Source of the DNA: an uncultured Erwinia sp.
GTDB lineage: Bacteria > Pseudomonadota > Gammaproteobacteria > Enterobacterales > Enterobacteriaceae
Assembly: GCA_913775305.1 (NCBI GenBank)
Contig: CAJYIY010000077.1
Coordinates: 24,042 to 88,041 of the forward strand
DNA length: 64,000 nt
Reading direction: 5' to 3'
The position numbers and the translations under genes are program-made. How positions within the stretch are numbered: position 1 is the stretch's first letter; every line of letters starts with the position of its first letter. Shown here one piece after another: positions 1 through 8,920 of the stretch. A model generated the notes under the pieces. That model made no database searches, was not told where the DNA came from, and saw only the letters and a program-made list of their open reading frames with translations.

Positions 1-648
1 GTACCACGGCCAGATGGCAATATCGGCGATAGTGTAGGCATCACCGGCAATGTAGCGATGCTCGCCCAGCTGCTTATCCAGCAGGTCGAGTTGACGTTTG
101 GCTTCCATGGTAAACCGATCGATGGCGTATTCGATCTTCACCGGCGCATAGTGATAAAAGTGACCGAAACCGCCTCCGACGTAGGGGGCCGCCCCCTGTA
201 ACCAGAACAGCCAGTTCAGCGTTTCGGTACGCCCGGCCGGATCTTTTGGCAGGAAGTGACCAAACTTTTCTGCCAGATACAGCAGAATAGCACCCGACTC
301 AAACACGCGCGTTGCCGGCGTGGTGGAGGTATCCAGCAGCGCCGGGATTTTGGAATTTGGATTCACCGCCACGAAACCGGAGGAGAACTGATCGCCTTCG
401 CCAATGCGGATCAGGTGTGCATCATACTCAGCGCCGTGCTCGTTCAACGCCAGCAGCTCTTCCAGCAGAATTGTGACCTTCTGACCGTTAGGCGTACCCA
501 GCGAGTACAATTGCAAAGGATGTTTGCCGGTTGGCAGGGTGGCCTCGTGACGTGCACCCGCCGTTGGGCGATTGATGCTGCCCCATTTGCCACCATGCGC
601 TTTATTTTCGCTCCAGACTTTTGCTGGCTGATAATCGTTGGTGCTCAT
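1..648 (-). CDS. yghU: Glutathione-dependent disulfide-bond oxidoreductase YghU, 3' end cut by the window edge
   Basis: The protein starts at the ATG whose first base is 648 and reads off the left edge after 216 residues; the family is about 288 residues long, so the C-terminal quarter is missing. It begins MSTNDYQPAKVWSENKAHGG. The N-terminal thioredoxin fold contains SLGTPNGQKVTILLEEL, the segment that binds glutathione in the YghU/YfcG group, followed by NPNSKIPALLD and FESGAILLYLAEKFG, which are typical glutathione S-transferase landmarks. The C-terminal all-alpha domain has begun (GRTETLNWLFWLQ, later DAYTIADIAIWPW). Family members reduce disulfides using two bound glutathiones in the cytoplasm. 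Assignment to YghU rather than another GST rests on the N-terminal extension and the TPNGQK motif. Confidence 0.93.
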   Translation of the reverse strand, partial: MSTNDYQPAKVWSENKAHGGKWGSINRPTAGARHEATLPTGKHPLQLYSLGTPNGQKVTILLEELLALNEHGAEYDAHLIRIGEGDQFSSGFVAVNPNSKIPALLDTSTTPATRVFESGAILLYLAEKFGHFLPKDPAGRTETLNWLFWLQGAAPYVGGGFGHFYHYAPVKIEYAIDRFTMEAKRQLDLLDKQLGEHRYIAGDAYTIADIAIWPWY

Positions 649-818
649 AACGCGATATACCCTTGCTAGGAAGTGGATTGGCTGTGATGCCGCAGACAGA
701 TTAAACGTGGCGGAATGCCGCGCTGAAAGCCAAACACGGCATCTCTCATTGTTCAGGTATAGCACGGCTGACCTGTCCGCGTTTATCTATAACGAGCAGC
801 GTTGGGATTGAGGTGAAG

Positions 819-1493
819 ATGAAACACGAAAAGCGCGAAGCGCAACATGAAACGGGACTGATTGTGAATGCAGAGGGGCGTACCTGCTGCTACTGGCAGC
901 CGCAGATGCCTGATTATCACGACAGTGAATGGGGCAGGCCGGTGACTGACGATCGGCTGATTTTTGAAAAAGTCTGTCTGGAGGGTTTTCATTCCGGCAT
1001 GTCGTGGCAGATGATTTATAACAAGCGGGAAAATTTCCGTCGGGCCTTTGCCGGGTTTGATTTCGCAACGGTGGCGCGTTTCAACGATGCCGATATAGCC
1101 CGACTGATGGCAGACAAAAGCATTGTTCGTAACCGGGCGAAAATCCTCGCCACCATTAACAATGCACAGCGCGCGCTTGAGATGGTGGCGGAGGCGGGGT
1201 CGCTGGCAGCATGGTTCTGGCAGTTTGAACCTAAACCGGAAGCGCGCCCGAAGACGCTCGACATTCACTACTGGCAGAACAATAACACCTCGCCGGAAGC
1301 ACAGGCGATGTCGAAAGCGTTAAAAAAACGCGGCTGGCGCTGGGTAGGACCTGTCACCACCTATGCCCTGATGCAGGCGCTGGGGCTGGTCAACGATCAC
1401 CTGCAGGGCTGCTGCGTGCGCGAGGCTTGCGAGACAGAAAGAGGCCTGCTGAAAAGGCCGGAACCAGCTGCGGCTGGCCTTTCGGCGGAATAA
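819..1493 (+). CDS. DNA-3-methyladenine glycosylase I family protein (Tag-like)
   Basis: This 224-residue protein belongs to the Tag family, which excises 3-methyladenine from alkylated DNA in base excision repair. Visible landmarks are DYHDSEWGRPVTDD near residue 33, VCLEGFHSGMSW (Glu55 and Trp63 match the base-binding residues of E. coli Tag) and the C-terminal LVNDHLQGCC. Cys23/24, His34 and the late His/Cys pair fit the zinc site of Tag. It has an N-terminal extension and is about 20% longer than E. coli Tag (187 residues), so it may be a paralogue rather than the main Tag. A GTG at 813 is in frame, but the SD-like TGAGG at 809-813 is spaced for the ATG at 819. It stands alone, divergent from yghU. 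Confidence 0.85.
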   Translation: MKHEKREAQHETGLIVNAEGRTCCYWQPQMPDYHDSEWGRPVTDDRLIFEKVCLEGFHSGMSWQMIYNKRENFRRAFAGFDFATVARFNDADIARLMADKSIVRNRAKILATINNAQRALEMVAEAGSLAAWFWQFEPKPEARPKTLDIHYWQNNNTSPEAQAMSKALKKRGWRWVGPVTTYALMQALGLVNDHLQGCCVREACETERGLLKRPEPAAAGLSAE

Positions 1494-1571
1494 GCGGCGT
1501 TCTGCATTGTTTCTGACGGCAGAATCGGCGAAAATGCCGGCCATTACGATTAATTGGCTCAGAAGAACTTC

Positions 1572-3161
1572 ATGTCTAATGCACCCTTTATGCAAGAGGT
1601 GGCCCGTCGCCGCACTTTTGCCATCATTTCCCACCCGGATGCCGGTAAAACCACCATCACTGAAAAAGTGCTGCTGTTCGGACAGGCGATCCAGACTGCC
1701 GGTACGGTAAAAGGTCGCGGATCCAACCAGCATGCAAAATCGGACTGGATGGAGATGGAAAAACAGCGTGGTATCTCGATCACCACCTCTGTAATGCAGT
1801 TTCCGTATCGCGAATGCCTGGTTAACCTGCTGGATACCCCGGGGCATGAAGACTTCTCGGAGGATACCTACCGCACCCTGACGGCAGTAGACTGCTGTCT
1901 GATGGTGATCGACGCTGCAAAAGGCGTTGAGGATCGTACCCGCAAGCTGATGGAAGTGACCCGTCTGCGCGACACACCGATCCTGACCTTTATGAACAAG
2001 CTGGACCGTGATATCCGCGATCCGATGGAGGTCATGGATGAGGTGGAGAACGAGCTGAAAATCGCCTGTGCGCCAATCACCTGGCCCATTGGCTGTGGCA
2101 AGCTGTTTAAGGGCGTCTACCACCTGTATAAAGACGAAACCTATCTGTATCAGAGTGGTAAAGGCCATACCATTCAGGATGTCCGCATCGTTAAAGGGCT
2201 GGACAATCCGGAGCTGGATGCCGCCATCGGTGAAGACCTGGCCGCGCAGCTGCGTGATGAGCTGGAGCTGGTGCAGGGTGCATCCCACGAATTTGATCGC
2301 GATGCGTTCCTTGAGGGGCAGCTGACGCCGGTCTTCTTCGGTACCGCGTTAGGTAACTTTGGTGTGGACCATATGCTTGACGGCCTGGTTGAATGGGCAC
2401 CCTCACCGATGCCGCGTGAGACCGATGCGCGCACCGTGACCGCAGCCGACGAAAAATTTAGCGGTTTTGTGTTCAAGATCCAGGCCAATATGGACCCGAA
2501 ACACCGTGACCGCGTGGCGTTTATGCGCGTGGTATCCGGAAAATATGAAAAAGGGATGAAGCTGCGTCAGGTACGTCTGGGTAAAGACGTGGTGATCGCC
2601 GACGCACTGACCTTTATGGCCGGTGACCGTTCACACGTGGAAGAAGCCTATCCGGGTGATATTATCGGCCTGCACAACCACGGCACCATCCAGATTGGCG
2701 ACACCTTTACCCAGGGTGAGAACATGAAGTTCACCGGTATTCCGAACTTCGCGCCGGAGCTTTTCCGCCGCATCCGCCTGCGCGATCCCCTGAAGCAAAA
2801 GCAGCTGCTGAAGGGGCTGGTTCAGCTGTCGGAAGAGGGGGCTGTTCAGGTCTTCCGTCCGGTACACAACAACGATCTGATCGTTGGCGCCGTTGGGGTG
2901 CTGCAGTTCGACGTGGTGGTTGCGCGCCTGAAAAGCGAATACAACGTTGAAGCGATTTACGAATCGGTGAACGTCTCAACCGCCCGCTGGGTGGAATGCG
3001 GTGACGTGAAAAAATTCGATGAGTTCCAGCGTAAAAACGAGGTTAACCTCGCGCTCGACGGCGGTGATAACCTGACCTACATCGCGCCGACGATGGTGAA
3101 CCTGAATATTACCCAGGAGCGCTATCCTGAGGTGGTGTTCCGTAAAACCCGCGAGCACTGA
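1572..3161 (+). CDS. prfC: Peptide chain release factor 3
   Basis: RF3 is the GTPase that recycles RF1/RF2 from the ribosome after peptide release. The 529-residue product has the length of E. coli PrfC and is near-identical along most of it. The G domain shows the P-loop SHPDAGKTT, the switch region [19 protein letters not shown] and NKLD, followed by the EF-Tu-like domain II and a C-terminal domain ending FRKTREH. A TTG at 1554 is in frame, but the ATG at 1572 ([10 protein letters not shown]) matches the family N-terminus. The long antisense reading frame opposite it is a mirror of codon usage and not a gene. A strong terminator follows. Confidence 0.97.
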   Translation: MSNAPFMQEVARRRTFAIISHPDAGKTTITEKVLLFGQAIQTAGTVKGRGSNQHAKSDWMEMEKQRGISITTSVMQFPYRECLVNLLDTPGHEDFSEDTYRTLTAVDCCLMVIDAAKGVEDRTRKLMEVTRLRDTPILTFMNKLDRDIRDPMEVMDEVENELKIACAPITWPIGCGKLFKGVYHLYKDETYLYQSGKGHTIQDVRIVKGLDNPELDAAIGEDLAAQLRDELELVQGASHEFDRDAFLEGQLTPVFFGTALGNFGVDHMLDGLVEWAPSPMPRETDARTVTAADEKFSGFVFKIQANMDPKHRDRVAFMRVVSGKYEKGMKLRQVRLGKDVVIADALTFMAGDRSHVEEAYPGDIIGLHNHGTIQIGDTFTQGENMKFTGIPNFAPELFRRIRLRDPLKQKQLLKGLVQLSEEGAVQVFRPVHNNDLIVGAVGVLQFDVVVARLKSEYNVEAIYESVNVSTARWVECGDVKKFDEFQRKNEVNLALDGGDNLTYIAPTMVNLNITQERYPEVVFRKTREH

Positions 3162-3205
3162 TGTCGGCATCGATGCGTCTGCCCTGACGCCGTTATAGCA
3201 CTCTG

Positions 3206-3246
3206 AAAGGGGAACGATCTGTTGTACAGATCGTTCCCCTTTTTCG
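3206..3246 (+). terminator. Rho-independent terminator after prfC
   Basis: A perfect 17-bp stem (3206-3222 with 3226-3242) closes on a three-base loop, TGT, and the right arm runs into TTTTT. The left arm starts with AAA, so it could also work weakly in the other direction. It separates prfC from osmY. Confidence 0.9.
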
Positions 3247-3330
3247 TTACAGACTACTCCTAAAACCCCATCATTTTGCTGCTTTACCCATCATTTCCTT
3301 CGTCTTGTCCGGTGAAATTCTGATTCCTGA

Positions 3331-3337
3331 CTATATT
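3331..3337 (+). promoter_or_regulatory. Candidate sigma-S type -10 element for osmY
   Basis: The heptamer CTATATT resembles the extended -10 (CTATACT) used by RpoS holoenzyme. It lies about 140 bases before the osmY start. E. coli osmY is a classic RpoS-dependent gene with a long leader, which is the only reason to single out this site; no start has been mapped here. Confidence 0.4.
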
Positions 3338-3479
3338 GATTTTACGGGCCGCAAAAATGGATGGCAGCGGCGGCTGCAATATTGTCGGTAATGGATAACC
3401 GAAACCGAATCTACAGCTACGCCGTTTGTAGCTGAAAAGCTCACCGTTGTGAGTGATGAAGACTAAAAGGAACGAATCG

Positions 3480-4091
3480 ATGATGAAGACTAAGATTGCT
3501 AAAGCACTGATGACTGTACTGGTAGGCTCTGCGCTGGTGGGCGGTTCTGCAATGGCGGAAGAGTCCTTAATGAATAAAGTGCAAAACTCTGCCGACAGTG
3601 CGGGTGAAAAAATCGATAGCTCTATGAAAAAAGTCGGTGGTTACATGGACGACAGCAGCGTGACGGCAAAAGTTAAAGCGGCGCTGGTAGATGATGAGGC
3701 GATTAAAAGTACGGATATCTCGGTTAAAACCCATGACGGCGTGGTAACGCTGAGCGGCTTTGTTGCCTCACAGGATCAGGCTGAAAAAGCGGTCGCGCTA
3801 ACCAAAGGGATCGAAGGGGTTAAATCCGTTAGTGACAAGCTGCACGTCAAAGACAGCACCAAACAGAGCGTGAGTGGTTATGCCGGTGATGCGGCAACGA
3901 CCAGTGAAATTAAGGCTAAACTGTTAGCTGATGACATTGTACCGTCACGCAACGTGAAGGTGGAAACCACCAACGGTGTGGTTCAACTTTCCGGTAAGGT
4001 GAAAACCCAGGCGCAGTCCGATCGTGCCGAAAGTATTGCCAAAGCCATTGATGGCGTCAAAAGCGTGAAAAACGATCTGAGCATTAAATAG
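3480..4091 (+). CDS. osmY: Periplasmic osmotically induced protein OsmY
   Basis: OsmY is an abundant periplasmic protein of the RpoS/osmotic stress response with chaperone-like activity. The 203-residue product (201 in E. coli) has a Sec signal peptide with a hydrophobic core ([13 protein letters not shown]) and cleavage after AMA, then two BON domains at about residues 50-115 and 128-200. The second contains the conserved [14 protein letters not shown] and [14 protein letters not shown]. The SD AAAAGGA at 3465-3471 is 8 bases before the ATG at 3480. An in-frame GTG at 3453 and ATG at 3456 would add nine or eight residues, because a 13-base sequence (3454-3466) is repeated at 3481-3493. Confidence 0.95.
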   Translation: MMKTKIAKALMTVLVGSALVGGSAMAEESLMNKVQNSADSAGEKIDSSMKKVGGYMDDSSVTAKVKAALVDDEAIKSTDISVKTHDGVVTLSGFVASQDQAEKAVALTKGIEGVKSVSDKLHVKDSTKQSVSGYAGDAATTSEIKAKLLADDIVPSRNVKVETTNGVVQLSGKVKTQAQSDRAESIAKAIDGVKSVKNDLSIK

Positions 4092-4102
4092 TAAAAAGAG
4101 AT

Positions 4103-4148
4103 TCAGTCCGGCTGATGCACTGCTGAACTGGATGACATTCCGGACTGA
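4103..4148. other. Inverted repeat between osmY and ytjA
   Basis: TCAGTCCGG (4103-4111) is mirrored by CCGGACTGA (4140-4148) around a 28-base loop. There is no T tract after it, so it is not a standard terminator. It could protect the osmY transcript 3' end or be chance. Confidence 0.3.
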
Positions 4149-4228
4149 TTCCGGCGGAGGAATACCGATGCCGGATTAAAAAGCGATGCAGGCCGTTCGA
4201 TTTCAACTTTGGTGGTAAGGAGAAGCTT

Positions 4229-4390
4229 ATGTTTCGTTGGGGCATTATTTTTCTGGTAATCGCGCTGATTGCAGCCGCGTTAGGTTTTGGTGGTTTGGCT
4301 GGTACTGCGGCCTGGGCGGCAAAACTCGTCTTCGTTGTCGGTATTATTATCTTCCTGGTAAGCTTGTTTACCGGACGTAAAAAGCTCTGA
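4229..4390 (+). CDS. ytjA: Small inner-membrane protein YtjA (DUF1328)
   Basis: This 53-residue protein has exactly the length of E. coli YtjA and is almost identical to it. It starts [20 protein letters not shown] and ends FTGRKKL. Two hydrophobic segments (residues about 4-23 and 30-48) are separated by a short Gly/Ala-rich turn, so it should sit in the inner membrane with a basic C-terminus. The SD AAGGAGAAG (4217-4225) precedes the ATG. Its function is unknown. In related bacteria it also sits directly after osmY, which suggests shared stress regulation, but this is inference. Confidence 0.93.
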   Translation: MFRWGIIFLVIALIAAALGFGGLAGTAAWAAKLVFVVGIIIFLVSLFTGRKKL

Positions 4391-4455
4391 CAGCCGAATC
4401 AAATAAATCGAATTGCAACAAAAAGCAAAAAGCGTCTTACGGACGTGACTGAGAC

Positions 4456-4494
4456 CAGGTATCCTCTGAGATCCGTGTATATGGAGGATACCTG
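4456..4494 (+). promoter_or_regulatory. Hairpin covering the yjjU ribosome binding site
   Basis: CAGGTATCCTC (4456-4466) pairs perfectly with GAGGATACCTG (4484-4494) around a 17-base loop. The right arm contains most of the yjjU Shine-Dalgarno GGAGG (4483-4487) and ends two bases before the TTG start. In mRNA this structure would hide the ribosome binding site. Confidence 0.55.
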
Positions 4495-4496
4495 AC

Positions 4497-5543
4497 TTGG
4501 GCAAACGCATCCCGATTACCCTCGGCAATATTGCGCCACTGGGTCTGAAACCTTTCCGGCCAGGGACACTTGCTCTGGTGTGCGAAGGGGGTGGTCAGCG
4601 CGGTATCTTCACCGCTGGCGTGCTGGATGAATTCCAGCGGGCTCACTATAACCCCTTTGATATTCTGCTGGGCACCTCTGCTGGTGCACAGAACCTCTCT
4701 GCGTATGTCTGCGGTCAGCCGGGTTACGCCCGACGGGTGATTACCCGCTATACCACCAGTAATCAATTCTTTAATCCGCTGCGCTTTGTCCGCGGTGGCA
4801 ATATGATCGATCTCGACTGGTTGGTGGACATTACCCGTAAAGAGTTTCCTCTGGCGCTGGATGCCGGGGAAAAATTGTTTCGTTCCGGACGCGAATTCTA
4901 TATGTGCGCCTGCCGCAGCGACGACTATTCGGCGAACTACTTTTCCCCGGATGCGGACAGCTGGCATGACATTATTAAAGCCTCCAGCGCGATCCCCGGC
5001 CTGTACCGCAACGGCGTGGATCTCTCCGGCGTGAGCTATCTGGACGGCGGCATCAGTGATGCGATTCCGGTGCGTGAAGCCGCGCGTCTGGGCGCGGATA
5101 CCATTGTGGTGATCCGGACCGTGCCGTCGCAGATGACCTATACCCCGCAGTGGGTGAAGCGTATCGAGCGCTGGCTCAGCGACAGCGCGCTGCAGCCGCT
5201 GGTAAATATCCTGCAGCTGCATGAAGGAAGCTATCACCAGATTCAGAGTTTTATCGAGGCGCCTCCCGGACAGCTGAACATTATTGAAATCTATCCGCCC
5301 CGTGCGCTGGCCAGCAATGCGCTGGGCAGCCGGATTGTGTCACTCAATCAGGATTATCATCTGGGCCGACGCTGCGGGCGCTATTTCCTTGCCACGCTCG
5401 GTCAGTGGCTCGGTAGCGGGCAGCTGTATCCAAAAGCCGTGGTCCCGCCCGCCCTGGTAGCGAACGAGCCCGATCGTGAGGGGATCATAGTCGATCCGGC
5501 GGCGGGCTTTGACAGCAACCTGGATAAAGGAACCCCGGCATGA
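4497..5543 (+). CDS. yjjU: Patatin-like phospholipase family protein YjjU
   Basis: YjjU is a patatin-family serine hydrolase of unknown physiological substrate. The 348-residue product shows the oxyanion loop GGGQRG (residues 31-36), the nucleophile motif GTSAG with Ser61, and the catalytic DGG with Asp183, so the Ser-Asp dyad is intact. There is no signal peptide, which implies a cytoplasmic or peripheral membrane enzyme. Translation starts at a TTG (4497) nine bases after GGAGG. The alignment with E. coli YjjU, which starts with GTG, begins at the same residue (GKRIPITLGNIAPL). Its stop overlaps the yjjV start (ATGA), so the two are co-translated. The start region can fold into a hairpin. 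Confidence 0.93.
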   Translation: MGKRIPITLGNIAPLGLKPFRPGTLALVCEGGGQRGIFTAGVLDEFQRAHYNPFDILLGTSAGAQNLSAYVCGQPGYARRVITRYTTSNQFFNPLRFVRGGNMIDLDWLVDITRKEFPLALDAGEKLFRSGREFYMCACRSDDYSANYFSPDADSWHDIIKASSAIPGLYRNGVDLSGVSYLDGGISDAIPVREAARLGADTIVVIRTVPSQMTYTPQWVKRIERWLSDSALQPLVNILQLHEGSYHQIQSFIEAPPGQLNIIEIYPPRALASNALGSRIVSLNQDYHLGRRCGRYFLATLGQWLGSGQLYPKAVVPPALVANEPDREGIIVDPAAGFDSNLDKGTPA

Positions 5544-6316
5544 GTCCACAATTTGTTGATACCCACTGTCATTTTGATTTCCCTCCCTTTGTGGGTAACG
5601 AGCGGGAAAGCCTGCGTCTGGCGACAGAAGCCGGAGTCGAGAAAATCATTGCGGTCAGCGTATCGGCAGATCGCTTCAGTCGGGTGCTGGCGCTGGCTGC
5701 CGATCATCCCCCCGTTTATGCTGCGATCGGGCTGCATCCAATGGCAATAGATGAACACGATGAGCAGGCGCTGGCCTCGCTGGAACAGTGCCTGCGCCAG
5801 CGGCCAGCTAAGCTGGTGGCGCTGGGTGAAATAGGGCTCGATCTTTATATCGAACACCCGCAGTTCGAACGCCAGCAGGCGGTGCTGGATGCACAGCTTC
5901 GGCTGGCTCGTGATTACGATCTGCCGGTGATTCTGCATTCACGCCGCACTCACGACAGGCTGGCACAGCATCTGCGCCGTATTCCACTGCCAAGGCGCGG
6001 TGTCGTCCACGGTTTTGCCGGTAGCGAGCAGCAGGCGCTGGCGTTTATTCGTGCGGGCTATGCCATCGGCGTTGGCGGTACCATCACTTATCCCCGAGCC
6101 AGTAAAACCCGTAATGCGATTGCCCGGCTGCCGCTGAGTTCGCTGCTGCTGGAAACTGATTCACCGGATATGCCGCTTCAGGGCTGGCAGGGCCAGCCTA
6201 ACCGGCCTGAACGGGTGAAACATGTCTGGCAAAGCCTTTGCGAACTGCGCCCTGAACCGCCAGTACAGATTGCAGAAACCCTGAGAGAAAACACCCGCGC
6301 GCTGTTCGGCCTGTAA
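5540..6316 (+). CDS. yjjV: TatD-family metal-dependent hydrolase YjjV
   Basis: The 258-residue protein is a TatD-type metallohydrolase, a TIM-barrel phosphoesterase or nuclease fold. Metal ligands are visible as the HxH of DTHCHFDFP (His9, His11), the Glu of LGEIGLDL, the His of LHSRRTHD, the His of VVHGFAG and the Asp of LLETDSPDMPL. The length and the ending match E. coli YjjV. It overlaps yjjU by four bases. In E. coli yjjW and yjjI (a glycyl-radical system) follow yjjV before deoC; both are missing here, and the deo control region begins directly after the stop. Confidence 0.93.
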   Translation: MSPQFVDTHCHFDFPPFVGNERESLRLATEAGVEKIIAVSVSADRFSRVLALAADHPPVYAAIGLHPMAIDEHDEQALASLEQCLRQRPAKLVALGEIGLDLYIEHPQFERQQAVLDAQLRLARDYDLPVILHSRRTHDRLAQHLRRIPLPRRGVVHGFAGSEQQALAFIRAGYAIGVGGTITYPRASKTRNAIARLPLSSLLLETDSPDMPLQGWQGQPNRPERVKHVWQSLCELRPEPPVQIAETLRENTRALFGL

Positions 6317-6369
6317 ATCCACTATCCCGATCGCAGGCCAGCGCAGTTCACTTTTTCCGTCGCAAAAAA

Positions 6370-6385
6370 TGTTATAATTGTAACA
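6370..6385 (+). promoter_or_regulatory. DeoR-type operator overlapping a -10 box (deoP1-like)
   Basis: TGTTATAATTGTAACA is a near-palindrome that matches the E. coli DeoR operator pattern. The embedded TATAAT (6373-6378) is a perfect -10 box, as at E. coli deoP1. A second copy lies 158 bases downstream, so DeoR could bridge the two by DNA looping as it does in E. coli. Confidence 0.75.
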
Positions 6386-6441
6386 TTGCAGTATGGTACT
6401 ACCTTTTTAATATCGGTGGCACGGACTACGCACGGAAAATA

Positions 6442-6457
6442 TGTGATTTGCGTAACG
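6442..6457 (+). promoter_or_regulatory. Candidate CRP/CytR site 1
   Basis: TGTGATTTGCGTAACG has a perfect left CRP half-site (TGTGA) and a poor right half. It lies about 52 bases upstream of a better site, the same spacing class as the two CRP sites flanking CytR at E. coli deoP2. Confidence 0.35.
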
Positions 6458-6493
6458 TTAAATGCAATAATTTTGAAAGTTATAGCATCTGGT

Positions 6494-6509
6494 TGTGAGC
6501 TGTAATACA
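6494..6509 (+). promoter_or_regulatory. Candidate CRP site 2 of deoP2
   Basis: TGTGAGCTGTAATACA (6494-6509) has a perfect left half and a partial right half. It is about 32 bases upstream of the -10 box at 6531, near the -40 position expected for an activating CRP site. Confidence 0.5.
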
Positions 6510-6527
6510 AAAAACATCCAGCCTCGG

Positions 6528-6543
6528 TGTTATAATTCTAACA
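6528..6543 (+). promoter_or_regulatory. DeoR operator overlapping the deoP2 -10 box
   Basis: TGTTATAATTCTAACA differs by one base from the well-known E. coli operator TGTTAGAATTCTAACA. The TATAAT at 6531-6536 is the likely -10 of the promoter nearest deoC, so bound DeoR would block polymerase directly. deoR itself is encoded at 24346-25095. Confidence 0.8.
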
Positions 6544-6601
6544 TCTCAGGGTGGCTGCTGTGTCAGGCCCGGCCCCTGATCACCTTTTCTGGAGAAAAAA
6601 C

Positions 6602-7381
6602 ATGTCTGATATGAAAACGCAGGCGCTGCGCGCCCTGAAACTGATGGATTTAACCACGCTGAACGACGATGACACCGAGGCAAAGGTTATTGCGCTTTGC
6701 CACCAGGCGAAATCTCCGGCAGGCAATACGGCGGCGATCTGCATCTATCCACGTTTTATTCCGGCAGCACGCAAGGCGCTGCGCGAGCAGGGCACCCCGG
6801 AGATCCGTATCGCAACCGTGACCAACTTCCCGCACGGCAATGACGATATTGATATTGCTCTGGCAGAAACCCGGGCTGCGATTGCCTACGGTGCGGACGA
6901 AGTGGATGTGGTGTTCCCGTATCGTGCGCTGATTGCCGGTAATGAAACCGTGGGGTATCAGCTGGTAAAAGCCTGTAAAGAGGCCTGCGCGGCGGCGGAC
7001 GTACTGTTGAAAGTCATCATTGAAACCGGTGAACTGAAGGATCCGGCGCTGATTCGTCAGGCGTCGTCGATCGCCATTGATGCCGGTGCAGATTTCATTA
7101 AAACCTCAACCGGTAAAGTGCCGGTCAATGCCACGCCGGAAGTGGCTGAAATAATGATGCGGGTGATTGCAGAAAAGGGCGTGCAGCAGCAGGTTGGTTT
7201 TAAGCCTGCGGGCGGCGTGCGCACGGCCGATGATGCGGCTTTGTATCTGAAACTGGCCGATGACATTCTCGGCAGCGGCTGGGCTGACGCCCGCCATTTC
7301 CGCTTTGGTGCTTCGAGCCTGCTGGCCAGTCTGCTGAACGCGGCGGGTTTTGCCGGTGCGACCAGCGACAGCAAATATTAA
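6602..7381 (+). CDS. deoC: Deoxyribose-phosphate aldolase
   Basis: DeoC splits 2-deoxyribose 5-phosphate into glyceraldehyde 3-phosphate and acetaldehyde, the last step of deoxynucleoside breakdown. The product has 259 residues, the same as E. coli. The Schiff-base lysine is Lys167 in DFIKTSTGK, and the second catalytic lysine (Lys201) is in VGFKPAGGV. Asp102 lies in DEVDVVFPY. An in-frame GTG at 6551 is rejected because the ATG at 6602 follows GGAG and matches the family start. It is the first gene of deoCABD and is controlled by the DeoR/CRP region upstream. Confidence 0.98.
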   Translation: MSDMKTQALRALKLMDLTTLNDDDTEAKVIALCHQAKSPAGNTAAICIYPRFIPAARKALREQGTPEIRIATVTNFPHGNDDIDIALAETRAAIAYGADEVDVVFPYRALIAGNETVGYQLVKACKEACAAADVLLKVIIETGELKDPALIRQASSIAIDAGADFIKTSTGKVPVNATPEVAEIMMRVIAEKGVQQQVGFKPAGGVRTADDAALYLKLADDILGSGWADARHFRFGASSLLASLLNAAGFAGATSDSKY

Positions 7382-7416
7382 AAACTTACCCGTTTTGGGG
7401 GCTGACTCAGCCACCA

Positions 7417-7450
7417 GCCGCTGGCCGCTGACGTATTCCGGGCCAGCGGC
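7417..7450. other. Hairpin in the deoC-deoA gap
   Basis: GCCGCTGGCC (7417-7426) pairs perfectly with GGCCAGCGGC (7441-7450) around a 14-base loop. It resembles REP-type intercistronic hairpins that stabilise upstream message in enteric operons. No T tract follows, so readthrough into deoA is expected. Confidence 0.5.
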
Positions 7451-7534
7451 CTCTCTCTCAGTCCGCGCTGTGCATTGCCATAAAGCCACGGCGGCAGGCG
7501 ACAAACATGACAGCAATATTTATTGGGGGTTACC

Positions 7535-8857
7535 GTGTTTCTGCCACAAGAGATCATTCGGAAAAAACGTGACGGACAGGCGCTGAGTGAAGAAGAGATC
7601 CGCTTCTTCATTAACGGTGTGCGCGACAATACGGTGTCAGAAGGACAGATTGCCGCGCTGGCAATGACCATTTACTTCCACGATATGTCGCTGCCGGAGC
7701 GCGTGGCGCTGACCATGGCCATGCGCGATTCCGGATCGGTGCTGAACTGGCAGTCGCTGGATCTTAACGGCCCGATCGTGGATAAACACTCCACCGGCGG
7801 CGTCGGTGATGTGACCTCGCTGATGCTGGGACCCATGGTTGCCGCCTGCGGCGGCTATGTGCCGATGATCTCCGGTCGCGGCCTCGGCCATACCGGCGGC
7901 ACGCTGGATAAGCTGGAGGCGATCCCCGGCTTTGATATTTTTCCGCATGACGATCGTTTTCGGCAGATCATCAAAGAGGTTGGCGTAGCGATCATCGGGC
8001 AGACTCATTCGCTGGCTCCGGCGGATAAGCGCTTCTATGCGACCCGTGATATTACCGCTACCGTGGATTCGATCCCGCTGATCACCGCGTCGATTCTGGC
8101 GAAAAAACTGGCCGAGGGGCTGGATGCGCTGGTAATGGATGTCAAAGTGGGATCGGGCGCGTTTATGCCGACCCCCGAACAGTCCGAGCTGCTGGCGCAG
8201 TCGATCGTTGGCGTGGCCAACGGCGCGGGCTGCAAAACCACCGCGCTGTTGACCGACATGAATCAGGTTCTGGCCTCAACGGCCGGTAACGCGCTGGAAG
8301 TGCGTGAAGCGGTGCAGTTCCTGACCGGCGCATACCGCAATCCGCGCCTGCTGGAAGTGACCATGGCGCTGTGTGTTGAAATGCTGATTTCCGGTGGCCT
8401 GGCAGGCTCGGCAGACGAAGCACGAATCAAACTTCAGACGGTGCTGGATAACGGCCGCGCGGCAGAGATATTTGCTCGCATGGTGGCCGCGCAGCAAGGC
8501 CCGACCGATTTTATTGAGCGTATGGACCGCTATCTGCCTGCGCCGATGCTGAGCAAAGCGGTCTACGCCGAACGCGCAGGTATCGTCAGCGCGATGGATA
8601 CCCGCGCGCTGGGAATGGCGGTGGTATCGATGGGCGGCGGTCGCCGCCGCGCCAGCGACAGCATTGATTACAGCGTCGGGCTGAGCAACGTTGTGGCGCT
8701 GGGTACGGCGGTGGACAGCCAGCAGCCGCTGGCGGTTATCCATGCTGCCAGCGAAGACAGCTGGCAGCAAGCTGCCACAGCCGTCAGGGCGGCGGTCACG
8801 CTGTCTGAGACGCAGATCGAGAAAACACCCGTTATCTATCGCAGAATCTCGCAATAA
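7535..8857 (+). CDS. deoA: Thymidine phosphorylase
   Basis: DeoA converts thymidine or deoxyuridine plus phosphate to the free base and 2-deoxyribose 1-phosphate. The 440-residue product matches E. coli DeoA in length. The signature [16 protein letters not shown], the phosphate-binding KHSTGGVGD and the pyrimidine-binding segment DKRFYATRD are present. The start is taken at GTG 7535 ([14 protein letters not shown]), which aligns with the TTG start of the E. coli gene; the upstream TTG at 7523 would add four residues and overlaps the G-rich ribosome binding site. It is the second gene of the deo operon. Confidence 0.97.
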   Translation: MFLPQEIIRKKRDGQALSEEEIRFFINGVRDNTVSEGQIAALAMTIYFHDMSLPERVALTMAMRDSGSVLNWQSLDLNGPIVDKHSTGGVGDVTSLMLGPMVAACGGYVPMISGRGLGHTGGTLDKLEAIPGFDIFPHDDRFRQIIKEVGVAIIGQTHSLAPADKRFYATRDITATVDSIPLITASILAKKLAEGLDALVMDVKVGSGAFMPTPEQSELLAQSIVGVANGAGCKTTALLTDMNQVLASTAGNALEVREAVQFLTGAYRNPRLLEVTMALCVEMLISGGLAGSADEARIKLQTVLDNGRAAEIFARMVAAQQGPTDFIERMDRYLPAPMLSKAVYAERAGIVSAMDTRALGMAVVSMGGGRRRASDSIDYSVGLSNVVALGTAVDSQQPLAVIHAASEDSWQQAATAVRAAVTLSETQIEKTPVIYRRISQ

Positions 8858-8920
8858 GCGGTATTCTGTTCTGATCGCATTTTTTTAACGCTCATCGCGA
8901 CATTCGCGCAGGAGATCAGG

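Noticed and set aside
1554..1572. TTG start for prfC at 1554
   Set aside because: The ATG at 1572 gives exactly the family length of 529 residues and a matching N-terminus.
1320..2288. Long open frame antisense to prfC, and similar frames opposite deoB, serB, the urea genes, talB and dnaK
   Set aside because: They mirror strongly biased codon usage of well-identified genes, have no ribosome binding sites or family resemblance, and overlap those genes completely.
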